A DNA stretch of 64,000 bases. It comes from Rotaria sp. Silwood1 (Eukaryota > Rotifera > Eurotatoria > Philodinida > Philodinidae). Made by a program: the position numbers and the translations under genes. Below, one piece after another: positions 35,175 to 49,800 of the stretch (positions within the stretch are counted from its first letter, which is position 1; each line of letters starts with the position of its first letter). The notes under the pieces were generated by a model. That model worked only from the letters and a program-made list of their open reading frames with translations. It had not been told where the DNA came from and made no database searches. The stretch covers positions 368,508-432,507 of the forward strand of contig CAJNOP010000024.1 in assembly GCA_905250075.1 (NCBI GenBank), read 5' to 3'.

Positions 35175-37883
35175 AGAGACACTATGATACCGTCTAAAAT
35201 CTATTTGTATGTTATTGAAACAGTTTATTTAGTCTCCTGTCTTCCAATAAAATTTCACCTTTATTTTTTTTTCTAAAACTTAAAGTCTTTTAGGTACTCA
35301 AGTTAAAAATACGGCTTCTCTTTACAGTTATATTGCACTTCTAACAATAAACACATTTTTCTTAATAAAAACTCGATTTTGGTGTATTTAACTAGCCGAA
35401 ACCTCTTTTATAGTATCAAAAGTTTTTCAAAAAACTTAATTTACAGGTAAACTAGATATTGAAAGAAAGATCCAATAGAAAGTTACCAACTAACGTCGAT
35501 GTAAATTGTCAGATCACTCACTTCAACTCTGGAGGATAGGAGTTCGGTACTAAAGAGACATACAAGTATTTGAAAAAAAAACACTTACACACATTTTCCT
35601 ATAGACGTTTTCTTATATACATGTCGTCTTCGAATCGTTTCATATTATGATCAATAGCTTATATAGAATACTATAAAATACTATAACTTTATAATTCATT
35701 CGTTCACCTTTAGAACAAATAAGAAACAAATATATGCTTATTACTGTTATAACAGTATTATTTATAATAAAAATCAATAATTTTACTTGAAAATTATTGG
35801 GATTGATGAATATTTTTGGTAACTTCTTTTTTTTATGTATTATATTTTATAGTAGACTGAATGCTCTTATAGAGTTATCAATAAACATTTCTAGTCGAAT
35901 ACTTTTATTTATAATACGATCGCTTATATAAATTTCTTCAATATTCATAGTCACATATTTTAATGGATCGTTTAGAGCACTGATCATTTTTCTATTTGTT
36001 ATTATCGCAATAAATAATCCTTTTTTCAAGCATTTTTTTTGTGCTGAGTGACTTACCTAGATTTCAGGATTTTGTTTCAATAAGACAATGGCAAGCTTGT
36101 CGAATGAGAAGGTAATATAGAATTATACAAATATTTGTATTAAAACGCGAAAAGCTACATTTTTTCTATGACCGTTATCTGATATAATCATCAATAATTC
36201 ATTCTTAAAAAAAAAAGGACATTTATATTTGCCATGCACTGTAGAAAAAACAGCTATTTAGATAAGAAAAAACAATTTATGGAATTTTTTTGCAAATTTT
36301 AGTGTTCGAATTCAAACATTTGCAATGTGTTGGAATTTTTATCTTTTAAAATCTTAAACCAAGATTGATAATAAATATTTGTATAGAAAATATTATTAGC
36401 GAACAAGTTCGATTGAAACAAGACATTCATTGTTTCACTATTTGAATCTTTTTTTTTTTTCTTGATTTATATATTGTATGAAACTTTTTCATCGAAATCT
36501 TTTATTTAATGATCATTTTATCAAATTAACAAACATTTGTTTATTCGACAAGGTTGTCTAAAACATATTTTAATGCTAGACTTGAAATTGATGTTATTCA
36601 TATGAATTACTATTTTAAGTATCATTCTGATTAGAATTTCGTGTTTATAGTAATACTTCATATTTTATTCAATATCATATACAAACACATTTCTGTAGTG
36701 TTGAATAAAGAAGAAGAAAAAAAAAAATTTTTACTTCTTTTTCTTTTTCTTCAACTATTCTGAAAATTAATAATGAAGTCTTTATTTTGTTTCATTTTCT
36801 TTTCAATCATTATACACAGAAGAAAAAGTGAGAAAAAAAAGAACTTGTATGTATGCTTTTAATTGTAACTCACATTCTCTTTTCTTCTTCCATTATTGTG
36901 GACAAGCAACGAAGAGAGAGAGAGAGAGAGAGAAAGATGGAGATACTACATTAAAAACCGCATGCATATACTTGAGTTGTCAAGTGATTTACCTTTTGTC
37001 TTTGTCGTGGAAATGTAATAGAAACGAATTTTTTGTTGGTATATGTATTTGATAGAAGCAACTAGACATAATCACAAGAAAAAAGAAAATCTTTTCTATA
37101 TATTTGAACTAGTATACATAAAAAAAAAAAGAAAAGAAAAGGTAAACTATGGCTTGTGCCCTATTGGATACTACTGAGAGATAAATCATAGACAAATGAG
37201 TCAGAAAAGTGCGTGTTAAATTTATAGAAAACTGTGTAAGAGATTGAATCATAGAGTTTGCGTGACATTGAACAAAACCGATTGTGAACTGTGCATGATA
37301 GATTTGACGACGATGAAGAATGGAATAAGAGAGAAAACAGAAAGTCCAATAAACGTGATATTGTTCAACTGTTTCTCTTCGATTCTCACTTTCTTCTTCA
37401 ACTTCTTTAAAATACTCATATTGTGTATAAATTTTCACTGTGTCTCATGAAGAAGTCAAATGCTGAATATGTTTTATTGATCGTACACGACAGAACACTA
37501 TACATTACATATTCTTCGAAAGTCAATTTCGAGACTTTTTTCAATTAGTTGTAACAAGAAGAGAGAGAGAGAGGCGAGAGAAAAAGAAAGAGAATGAGAA
37601 AGAGTGTTGTATGTATGTGTATGTTCATTTTTTTTTGAGATGTTGTCACTGATGCACAACTAGAATGTTCGATACAAACAAATAGATGTGGTTTATTCCT
37701 TTGATTGTATTCTGAAACAACAGTTCTTTTTCATTTTATTATTCTCTTCTATGTTCAGATGTTGTGTATGTAGTCTCATTCTGACATTATTATTGTAATA
37801 TATTTTTTTTTCAGTACATATTGCATAGTAATTTTTATTGATGTTTAAAATTCATACAAATTTATATTTAAGACTAAAACAGA
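35175..37883. other. intergenic upstream of the nesprin gene
   Basis: A 2.7-kb stretch with only short chance frames. It contains GA microsatellite at about 36914-36934 and GA-rich text near 37558-37600. A 5' non-coding exon could lie here: the sequence before the ATG at 37884 is not long enough in itself to show a promoter, and TTTTTTTTTCAG at about 37803-37814 would serve as an acceptor for a leader exon. Confidence 0.35.
36914..36934. repeat. GA microsatellite
   Basis: An uninterrupted GA dinucleotide run upstream of the nesprin gene. Confidence 0.8.
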
Positions 37884-40800
37884 ATGCATAGTCCAACTCG
37901 ATCACTTTTTTCTCCAACGGCATCTCGCACAACAGGTATTATTCCAGAAACAAGTGTTATTAGTCCACGATCGATTTCAAGTCGTAGTGAATTGGAAATT
38001 AGTATACATACACTTCAAAGTAAGATATATTTATTGTCTAAAAATTTGTTGTTATTTCGTACGAACAATAAATTACATACATCTGCTCTTTGAAAAACAA
38101 AAACCTTGAAAAAATTTTCTTTTATTATTTTGTAAAAAAAGAAAAAAACGGAAAAAGAAAATGAATAGAATCATTTTGCCATTATTCGAAAATCAGTATG
38201 TTATTGTCTTAATCGATTATCAAATGGTAGTATAATATCTATTACATTTTCATCTGATATGTATGAAAATAGATTGAAAGTGAAGTTCTCTGTATTTTTT
38301 TAATTATGTAAAGAAGTTTGTTGAAATTAAATCTGAGTTGATATTATATAATATGATATGTTTGTTTTTGTTTGATTAGATGAACAAGAACGTGTTCAAA
38401 AGAAAACTTTTACCAAATGGGTTAATATTTATTTATCATTACATGAACCACCTTATTTTATTAATGATCTATTCGAAGATTTGAAAGATGGAACAAAACT
38501 TATTGCATTATTAGAAGTACTTTCTGGACAAACATTAGTAAATTAGATAAAAGAAAAAGAATTTTCTTTTTTTTAATGTCTTATTTGTATTTTTAATTGT
38601 AGCCTGTGGAACGAGGTAATAAACGAGCTCATTATGTTAGTAATGTTAGTAATGCATTGAGATTTCTTGAAAGTCGAAAAGTAACTATTTGAAGATAAAT
38701 CAATAGTTGTTGAATTTATATTTTGTTTTAATTAAAGATCAAACTAGTCAATATAGGTCCACTTGATATTGTCGATGGAAAGCCAACTATTATTTTGGGA
38801 TTAATTTGGATGTTAATTTTATGTTATCAGGTAAAAAAAAATTAGTCATAACAATTCTGCGAAATATATTTTCTGTTATAAGAATAAATCAAATTTTTCA
38901 GAAAATTTAAACATAGAAAGAAATATGATGTTAAGAAAAATACATTTTCGGTTTTCACAATTTAAATTTGATTATTCATCTGTAGAATATCTCAATAAGA
39001 ATAGTTGCGCAGACATGTCCGATAATATAAATATCTTTAGCAAACTTGTCTGTATTGTCAAATCAATAGGAGTTGAATATGATTAGTTGACACAATATAG
39101 AATAATAATATCACAATGATACATACTGGGAATATTCCAATGAAATCTAAGGAGGGAGCTCTTCGAACTGATATCCACCGTTTGTGCTCATATTGAAGTC
39201 AAAACAGATTTGGATAAGACTAGAAAATTTCTAAAATGATTTGTGCGCATGAGCTTCTAAATATTCGAATTATGATCGTTTTACTGAATTTTCGACGTGA
39301 AACTTCGCCGATAGATAGATCTGATGGCTTTGGTAATATACAGAAAGTTTGAACTAAAAAAGAATAATCCTTTGTTGACAATATCACATTGTCCAAAAAA
39401 TTTCTTAATGATGAAATTTTAGATCGTAAAGCGTTTATTTGATTTTTCGATAAATATCTATAAAGCTAAATCGATAAATCAGTAAGATGTTCAAAATTCG
39501 ACTATAGCGGTCTATGGGCTCGAACCTTTTTACGGCTTTGCTAGTCTCATCGATATTTTCTTCTATTAAAGATATATATGCCAATAATTATGAAGAAAAA
39601 GAACAAAAACATCTCATTTATAAAGATAGCAATACCGTTTTTTTTCAGAAGATTCATTATTTTTATGAAATTCATTGATTACTCTATGAATATGAAATAT
39701 ATTTATAATAAATAAAAAGGTTTTTCAATTCATGAATAGTGTCACGTTTTTTTGGATTCTAAATAAACAGTAAAATTTTGATCGATTTCGGTTACTAGGG
39801 AAGTCTTCTAACTGATTAATCATTTTTAGGTCGAGACTGTGCATGATGTAGACTTTTATGAGTTATAGGTACACGAAGAAGTAGTCAGACCCTTAGCTTA
39901 TTGCTTCGGTGATACAACAGTTTTACTGTTTTTGTTTATAACTTAATGCCGTGATCATCGTCAGGAATATAAGGAAAACTTTTTTTTTTCAATTTGAAAC
40001 TTAGCATAGAGTCAGATTTCTATGAAAATAGATTATTGTGAAAGTTACACACGAAATCTACTAGTATTTTTAAGCGATGTAAAAGATCTCCTTTTTTCAG
40101 AGTCGTATCTTAGGATAGGAAGAATGCAAGGATTGGAAATTTTCACAATAAACTTTTCTCGGTAATGCCTGTAAACCTTACGAATATCATATCACTGCAG
40201 CCATAAGCGAAGAAGTTGAATTCTTCTCAGACTATTCATCAGCCGTTAGAGTATGATGTACATAGTCTTGATTCAAAAGCGATGAAGCAGTTTCGGAGCT
40301 TTCCGGATTCAAATAATCATAGATATTCATCATGATCATTACTCCTTTGCTTTTTAATTATCTATCCATTAAGGGCTCCATTATTCGGAGTTTCTAGAGA
40401 TCGACTCAATAGAAAAAATTTGATATATTCAAAGCATGTGAACTTGATAAGTACAGGAAAAAAATGTCATAGACTCGAAAATTCCGAATGCTGTCTCCTA
40501 TGAAATATCAGAATCACAATGGCCAAACATGACCTTAATTTTTGTCTTCGTTTCTTCAAGATGATATGTTCGACCGAGTTGAATATTTTTTTTATATATA
40601 CTAGACAGTGTTTGGGATGGATTTTTTACTTTCTTTTTATTTTTGTCCTTCGAATAAAAAAGCTAAAATGACGAATATGCTGTAAACACCGCATGTGTTT
40701 TTTTTAATAGAACTTCTTTGTAAGAGCTACCAAACATAAGAACAACAACATTTTTTGAAATGAAAAAAAAAAAAATACCCATCCCAAACAGGGTCTAGTA

Positions 40801-43800
40801 TATGTAACAAAAGTTTCAGCTCGGTCGGACGTACTACGCCGAAGTAACAGAGATGTTTCTGCAATTTTTTTTTCATACTAAAATCGTTTTGAGGAAAATA
40901 CGAAACGATGTACAGTTTTTGCTATTTCGACCATGTAAATTTGATCGCTTCTCAAGTTTTATAACGTTCAGAGACAATATTTGGGACTCAAATGTATTCA
41001 GTAGATCGATAATACTTAAAAACTATACAGCCATCTAAAAAAACCGAAAATGATCAAAACACATTTTTTGAGTGAGAAAAAAGAATACATTTAAATAAAC
41101 ATCTTTAAAAAATAACGAAAATGTTAAAAATATAAAATTCGTTATAGATAATTTAATGGTAAAAATTTAAATATTTTAATTGTATTCCACTAGTTGGCCT
41201 ATTTTGAGAAATCTTTGTTTCTTTCCATTGGAATGAAAAGTTCACTAATGTTCTATTAGATGAGAAACATTTTCTTTCTGTCAGAACTGAGTTAATTTTC
41301 TTCTCCAAAAATTAGAACATACAAATATGAAACCATTGTGAGTTTTGTTTTTATTAAAACCAACAAAAAAAAAAAAAATGTTTGACAACATCAATCATAC
41401 AACAAACAAAACTATTTTGTTTGACAAAAAAAAAACATTATAGAATGGTTATAATTGTAAATAATTTATAACTGTAATTGTTTAAAAAAATCAATGTTTC
41501 ATTAATTATTATTTTATATATTAAGATTGAAGATTCAAGTATGTTCGACGAAGATTCCAAAGATCATCGTAGTAAAGCTAAAGATGCTTTACTTGAATGG
41601 GTACGAAAAAAAACAAGAGGGTATGTTATTATTGATTTTTATTTAAAATTTTTTTTTTTTTTGTTTTTGTTTCCAATTTGAATATGTTTTTATAAAAATA
41701 AATTTAGATGTTTTTCAACATCCGAAGTACTTCGGTGAGAATATATACTAAAATATATGAACATTCTCTATAGCTCTTCTTCTTCTTCTTCTTCTTCTTG
41801 CTGAAAAAAATATTACTATTGAGAATAGATAATAATATTTATTTTTAATTTTTACTAGAAAACTCGAAGGGTTGGATGTACGAGATTTTACATCAAGTTG
41901 GCGTGATGGTTTTGCTTTTAATGCATTAATTTATGCCATTCGTCCTGAATTAATTGATTTACGTCGTATTTCGAGAATGGAAGTTCGTGAACGATTAGAA
42001 AATGCATTTAATGTTGCTGAACAACATCTTGGTGTACCACGCTTAATTGATGCTGAAGGTTTGTCTTATTTTTCTTTTTATATTATTTAAATTAAACCTT
42101 CCACTAAAATAACATAAGTAAAAATTTATGAAAAAAAAAAAAAACGAGAACAAATGCGTTTGTGAGTGAACTCATTCAATATATTTAAAAAAGAGAGGTG
42201 AACGAATAATGAGTAAAGTTCAAGTTTAATATTATAAAATAAACATCACATACTTACTCTTTTTTGTCTTTCTTTTTACAGATGTTGATGTAACCAAACC
42301 AGACGAAAAATCGATTATGACTTATATAGCTCAATTCTCTCGTCGATTCCCTGATTTGGTATGTGTCATGTGTGTTTGTTCATCTGAAAGTTTGTTTAAA
42401 AAATTCTCTCTTTTCTTTTTCTTTTCAGCCTTTCGGATCGATAAACAAAGAACATGGTGAACTTCTTCGTTGGTTAGCAGACACTCGACAACGTTTGACG
42501 CACGTTATTGAAGCACCCATCATAGACATTCAAGCTGAATATAAAGTAACTACTCATTTTATGTGTGAATGTTTGCCTTTACCTATCGTTCATACAGAGC
42601 GTGCACGCGAGAGAGAGAGAGAGAGGGAGAGAGAGCATAAGAAGGGTATACAACTATGAAAATGAATGTCTGTATGAAGCAATAGAAAAAAAAAGGTGCT
42701 ACCGAATTACAAACAAACCACAATTATATCCATTAAGAAAAAAACTATTTTGTCATTGACATTGATAGGAATACGTTAAACAAGTTAAAGAATTTGTTGA
42801 AAAGCAAAAGCAATGGAAGGCATTCGAACGCAAAGAATCCAAATCTCCACATTTTCCCGGTGAAAAATTAAAAGAATTAAAAGATCAATTTGACGACATC
42901 ACTCACAGGTAGACATTGTCATTCTTTCGTTTGTTTTATTGAAACGAACAAATTTTTTTTTTTTTTTTTTTCTTTATTCTTATAGCATGAATCGGTGGAG
43001 ACACAAATTAGATACAAATCTTCCAGGAGATCTTCGTCAAATTGTTGAATGGATTTATAGAGCTGAAGATGTTTTAGCACGAGGAATTAATTTCGATTCA
43101 TCAAATTTAGCACCTGAAGAAAATCTTCAACGTTTTAATGAACTTAATGAAGAACATATGGTAAGAATTTTTATTTTTTTTTCTGAAATGAAATTTTTTT
43201 TTTCTTCTTATTTGAGACTATTTTTACGGATAAAGAAGTTGTGTCAACAAAATTTCAACGTTTAAAACGTGATCCATCTATTGTTAATCAACAAATAGCA
43301 ATTGAACATTTAACAAATTTAGATGAACGTCTTAATATAATAATGAATAGTAGTGATGAACGAGGACATTATTTAGATTTTGAACAAATTCATTGGAAAG
43401 TACAAATATATTTTGCTCAATTAGAACATTTAATGGAAATTTTAAATAAAAAACAAGGAAGTATTCATCAAACAGAACAATTATATTATGAATATAAAGT
43501 ATGAAAAGACGAAAAAAAAAGAATAATTTTAAAAACCAAGTTTATTTATTTTTAGCGAAAGATTCATGATGAAAAAATTATTGTAACTATTGAAAGTCTT
43601 CTACCAGAATTAACACGTAAAGCACAAAGTTATAGTCAATTACGAAAGAAAGGTAAAGATCTTTAATTTAATTTAATAAATAATGTATTCTTGTTTTTTT
43701 TTGCATATGTTTAAATAAAAAGATGATCAAACATCGAAAGGTTTTAATGCATATTGTGAATATGTTCGTAAAACATTAAAAAGTGCAGCTATTGATCTTA

Positions 43801-46800
43801 AAACAAAAGAACACATGTTACAAGAAACAATGGATAATTGGAAAATTTATCTTAGTTCGTATGATCAATTAGAAAGATGGTTAACTGAAGGTGATCAAGT
43901 GCTTCTACGTTCATCAGAAGAAAAATTTGTAAGTTCAATTTCTTTCTATCCTTGAAATAAATTATGTCAATAAACTGTTCTTGAAAGAATTCCTATATCG
44001 AATATAAGTATTCTTGTGAATAATGAGGAAAAAAAAAAGATCATTATACTTTGATATGTGATAACTTTTCGTTTTAAAATATTGTCTTCAATATGTATTT
44101 TAAAATTAGCAGTTTATTTTGGATTTGAAGGAAAATAGAAAATCTAATTTTCAAAGTTTTTTTTCTCTACACTAAAGGAATATATATATATATATGAATC
44201 ATTTGTATTTCTAACTTGGGAAATCTTCCAATCGTAAGTCTCGATATGGGAAAATCTGGGGTGAGCTAGCCGCTCCTTCACTTTTTACGTTGTGTCTTTG
44301 AAAATTTTGAGCATTTGCTGGAAACTGTCTATTGAGTAGAGTTTGCAAAGTTCAAAATTTTCGTACCCGGGTCGAACTATACTCTGATGCTCCCAAGAAA
44401 ATTTTCCAATCGGAATTAGATAGTTGTCCCGAACATACGAGATACTTTTTTTTCAGTTTTTCATACTCGGTAACTAGCGCGCGTCTTACATTTCTTATAC
44501 AAGTACAATCAATGAAGTTCAAAATTTTTAGTACTCAACCAACTCGACGGGCTCTACTTTCGAGCTTAAGAAAACAACTGTTATCAGACATCTTCTGCTA
44601 GACAGACTATTTCTGACTGTGTGTCAAATCTTTAGCTCCTTCCACTTCTATAAGCTATCAAGAGGTTTGGTCAAGATATTATACTCTTATGGGATTTTTT
44701 GAATCGGTGTCTTGGTCTTCTTTAGGAAAATTAATTTTCGAATTTCGATTAGAGACTTGATGTTGGAGACAAATCTTAACTAGAATAGTTTTAGATCTTT
44801 TGATTTGCTTCTATCCTGTAATAAGAACATTGAATCTACCATTTATATGTGAGCGATGTAAAAGCTAAGCATTTAAGATAGCTATATTTTTCAGGATATT
44901 TCTAGTTCATTTAGTTCCACATAATGCATGTTGTCTCAACTCACAAGTGATTAATCAATTGGAAGACTTCTCTCGATAGTTAAATTCTATAAGATCGTTG
45001 GAGTAATTTATTTATTCTGCTGGACAAAATCGAAATAAAAACTAGCCAACAGACAAAAACATACAAAAACTTTTCATAAACTCGAAAAAAGATTAGAATT
45101 ACTTGATCGATATTGGGTCCGATGATGTAGAAAGAATAGACATTTTTGAAACTAATATCATCCTAAGAAACTATTTTATAGTTTTTACAATCGTTACAAG
45201 GTGTAATCTTTGTTTATTTCAATTTTTGAAATTCTTGTCTTCATTTAAATAGCCTTATTTAACTATACAAACGCTTACTTTCAAAAGAAACCAGAAAGCC
45301 TTTTTTTTCTGATAAATATTAATAAAAAGGCTGCTGTGTTATTGTATTGTCTCTGTCAAGTATTGATGTATTTAAGCAAAAGAAGAATAAACTATACTGT
45401 TGCATGCGATAAGTTTAAAAGAATGGTACGTACCAAAGAGGTCACGCATGATTTTGATGCCCCAAGGGTACACTCATAAATATGGAACAAAAACTATTAA
45501 AAATATTAGTAGCTTTGTCAGCTATTTTAATAAAAAAATATTTACTCTAACGAACTCTTTTAAGAATAGATCTATGCATAGTAACCTTATGCGTACAACT
45601 TTGACTTGCACAACTTTAATTACTAGATCTCAGTGTATTATACTAGTGTTCAAATAAAAAATAGAACTATTTCATTAAAAGATCTTGAAAAAAAATGAAA
45701 TTATTCTTCTAAAAATTTGTTCAATATTCGCATTTTTATAATTCGTTATATTGATAGAATTATTTTGCAAATATTAATCGTTGGGCTGAAACACATGAAA
45801 AATTACGTATAGCAATGGAAAGTTTAATATCTGTATGTGATAATGAAATTGTAGCAACGTTACAAAAGAAATTGCTATTTATTAATCGACGATGGAAAGA
45901 AGTATTAGATCGAATTCAACAATTTGAACATGGTGAATCAATTAAGAAAAAACGTGATGAATTTTATGCTGGTCGTTCGAATATATTAGATACATTAGAT
46001 AAAATTGATGCCGAAATACAATCGTATTTACCATGTACAACAAAAGCACTTAAAGATCAAGAAAATCGTCTTTATGTAAGTTGAAAACAAGTTTTTTTTT
46101 TTTTTTTATATTATTTATTTTTGTTTTATTTATTAGAAAGCACAATCAGGAATTGATATGCTCAATGAAAATATTCAAGCTCTTGCTAAATTAAGTCAAA
46201 TGATAGCACGTGAAAGTGGTGAAACACATGCAACAAGTGAAATGAATTCGATGTTACAAACATGTTTTGATAAATTACGTCGAATACAAGAATCTTTACC
46301 ATCAACATTAAAACGAAATAAAATTATGCTTGGACATTTACAAAAATTTGAAGATGGTCTACAAAAATGTCAACAATGGTTTAATGAAGCTAAACAATTA
46401 TTTAGTCGATATTCAATTCAAGTACCAGTAAAACGTATTGAAGATTTTCTTGAACAACATCGAGTAAATATTTTGATAATCGTATTATTAACTATTTTGA
46501 TTATTTTATAGAATTTTTTTGCTGAAATTGGTTATTATCAATCATTACTCGAAAGCAAAGCAAAACTAATACTAACTATGAAAAAATCCAATGAAAATTT
46601 AGTTCCATTAGATTTTTCTCCAATCGATGAACAATATCGACAATTAATTGATACATTTGATGTAATAAAATTTAAAATGAAAATCTATTTTTTTTCTTTT
46701 TTTACTAAACATTTTTCTTTTAGCAAATAAATCAACAAGTATCTTATTGGGAAAAAGAATTTAATCAACATTCACAATTATGGAAAGATTTTCATCAACG

Positions 46801-49800
46801 TTTAAAATATTTAGAAGAATGGATAGATCAAGCACAAAATATTGTTAAAGAAAAACATGATGATTATGCATATCTTATACGTAAACATAAAGATTTTTTT
46901 CAAACAATTGATGATGAAATATTACATGGTTTTATTAAATCTGGACGTGAATTATTACATATAAGAGATAAAATTGAACAAAAAGAAATACAATTTTTAA
47001 TGGATACACTTGAATCAAAATGGAAAACTATAATATGTTATGCTCCAATACGTTTATTACGTTTACAATTTGAACGTATTGAACATATTATTGTACAAGA
47101 ATTAGAACAAGCTGAAAATGAACTTAATGATGAACTTAAACAATTAGAACGTCAACATGATACAAGTGAAATTTTACGACGTCATAATGAACGTTTTCAA
47201 TTAAATAATTTTTGTCCAACTATGGAAATACATATGAAAGATTTACATACATATGCAAATGATATTCGTACAAAAGAACAAGAACAAACATTAGTTACTC
47301 ATGATAATGAACAAATTGATCAACGTACAATTAAATTAAATAATTATTGGACACATATGCAAACAAAAATTGATAATGTTAGAAGAAAACTTCAAACTAT
47401 ACCAAAAAAATGGCAAGAATTTGAAGAAAAGTAAATTTTAACATATAAGAAAATTAACAAAATTAATAATATTTTATTTGCTTTTTTTTTGTAGATTTCA
47501 TCATGTTGAAACTTGGATGAATACAATTGAACGATCAATGACTAATACACAAAATACTGAAATACCTTTGGAACAATATAAAGCACTTGTTCATAAATTT
47601 AAGGTTTGTCAAATTGTTTGACTATAAATCATGTTGACGTAGAATTTTATATTATTAGATTTTAGTAAAGATTCTAATCATAGGATTTTCTTATAATACT
47701 GATAGACTGTAGAGTGTTTTTGCCTGTTTGCCCTTGTTATTTATTTTCTTTAGTATAACATGCCTTTAGGGACTCATGTATTTTTACCATACTAATATTA
47801 TGACAATTTTTAAATGGAAATAAAAGATTGTCTTGATAAGAAGATAAATTAGACTTCAAACTTTATATGAATAAAATTCTCGATGAAATTGGTACATTGT
47901 AACTTTTCTAATATTTCCTGTTCTAAGATATTCAATATTCGAAAATCTCTCATGTGTAAAAGCAAATTTTGTTCAAATATTTATATGTTTTGAAAAGAAA
48001 TACTAGAAAAGATGAAACTTGCACAATCAACTGATCTCTCTAAGAACTTTGTTCATACAAAGTATACGGTCGAAACTTGAAAGCCCACTTTCCAAATGAT
48101 CTGAGGAGAGTCCACAGCTTTTTATTCAAAAATAAGTAGTGAAATTTTGATATCTCAATAACGAAGGTTCAGAAAATCAAACCTTTCTAGACTTTTCTAT
48201 TACTCATTAGATGAACATCGTCTTGATTGAAAAGTGTTTTAACATTAGAAGAGGTTCCTTCGTCAGAAGGCTACTTGTGGATACCAAAATTTCGTAAAAA
48301 ATTCATACAGTTTTGCATCATTCTTCAGCAAAAAGAACAGTCGCGCCATCACGATGTATATCGCGACATTCTTTTTTAAGTATGTACTATACTGAAAAAT
48401 TACCTATTCTTTTAGCTAAATGTCATAAAATTGATATATTTGTACTATCAATAAGTATTTCAAAAATGTAAATCACAAACATTTGACTTTCTTTTGCAAA
48501 ACAAAATATATTAAAGAATTCCAATTTGAATTTATTTAATCTACCATTAAGAAAACTTTTGATATAGAAAAATTGTACGCAGTCTACTAATAATCTGACA
48601 CATATTTTATACATTTAACAAAATATAATTTACGATATTCTTTTAATTTCATAGAATGATTTTCAACAAATCGATACAATATCTGAGTATACTAAATCTT
48701 TACCATTAATCTTAAATGATCTAATTGAAGAACAAGCAACTGATGAACCAGCACGTTATCGTCAACGACTTGATTTATTATTATCACATTATAAACAATT
48801 ATGTATTTCAATTGAAGAAACATCTCAATATTGTTCAGTTATAATTCCAGCTAAAATGATACATGAAAATAGTTTACAATTAAATGCATCATTAATAAAT
48901 CTATCAAATGTATTAATTAATTTTCGTGATTTATCTGATGTTCGTATTACATTACAAGATCAAATACAAATATGTAATAATTTAAAAAATTTTTCACAAC
49001 AAGTTAATGAACTTGTTATACGTGGAAATGAACTAATGAAATTATCTATGGTACCAAAATATGTTCAACAAGATGTACAAAATATACAAAAAATGTATAA
49101 TGATAAAGTTCAATTAGCACAAGATTTATTAGAAAAACTTCAAGTAAAACAAATGAATTTGTTTTCTTTTCATCGAGATTCTTTTTTTTGTTTATAGCGT
49201 TTACTTGAACTTTGGGAACGTTTTGATGCAAATAAACGTCGTTATCAACAACAAACTGAACGATTAAATAATGAACTTTCACAATTAAATACGAATAGAA
49301 ATTCTATTGCTTCATTTCAACATGAAATTGATAATTGCAAAGTACATAAAAGAAAAATATTTCAATCTTTTTTTTTTTCTATTGTCTTATTTATTTATTT
49401 AGCATCTTCGAAATTCTTATGCTGATTTAAAACCATTAGTTGATGAAACCGGACAAGTTTTACAAACAATATCATCAAATAATTTATTACCTTATGGAAA
49501 TTTACAAACACTTAAAACTGATTATGATAATATACAAGAAGATTTATTTGAAAAATTACGAATAATTGATGAAATTTTACAAGATTTAATATCTGATAAT
49601 GATAAATGGACACAATTTAATGATGAACTTAAACGTTTAGAAACATTATTTAAAGATATAACTTTAATACTTGATACAAAAATGCCTGGAGAAAAATCAT
49701 TAGAAGAAAAACAACAAATTTTAGAGGTAGAGAAAAGTTTTATATTTCATAAAAAGACATTAATTATCATTGAATAGTCTAATGATTGAGATATCAAGTA

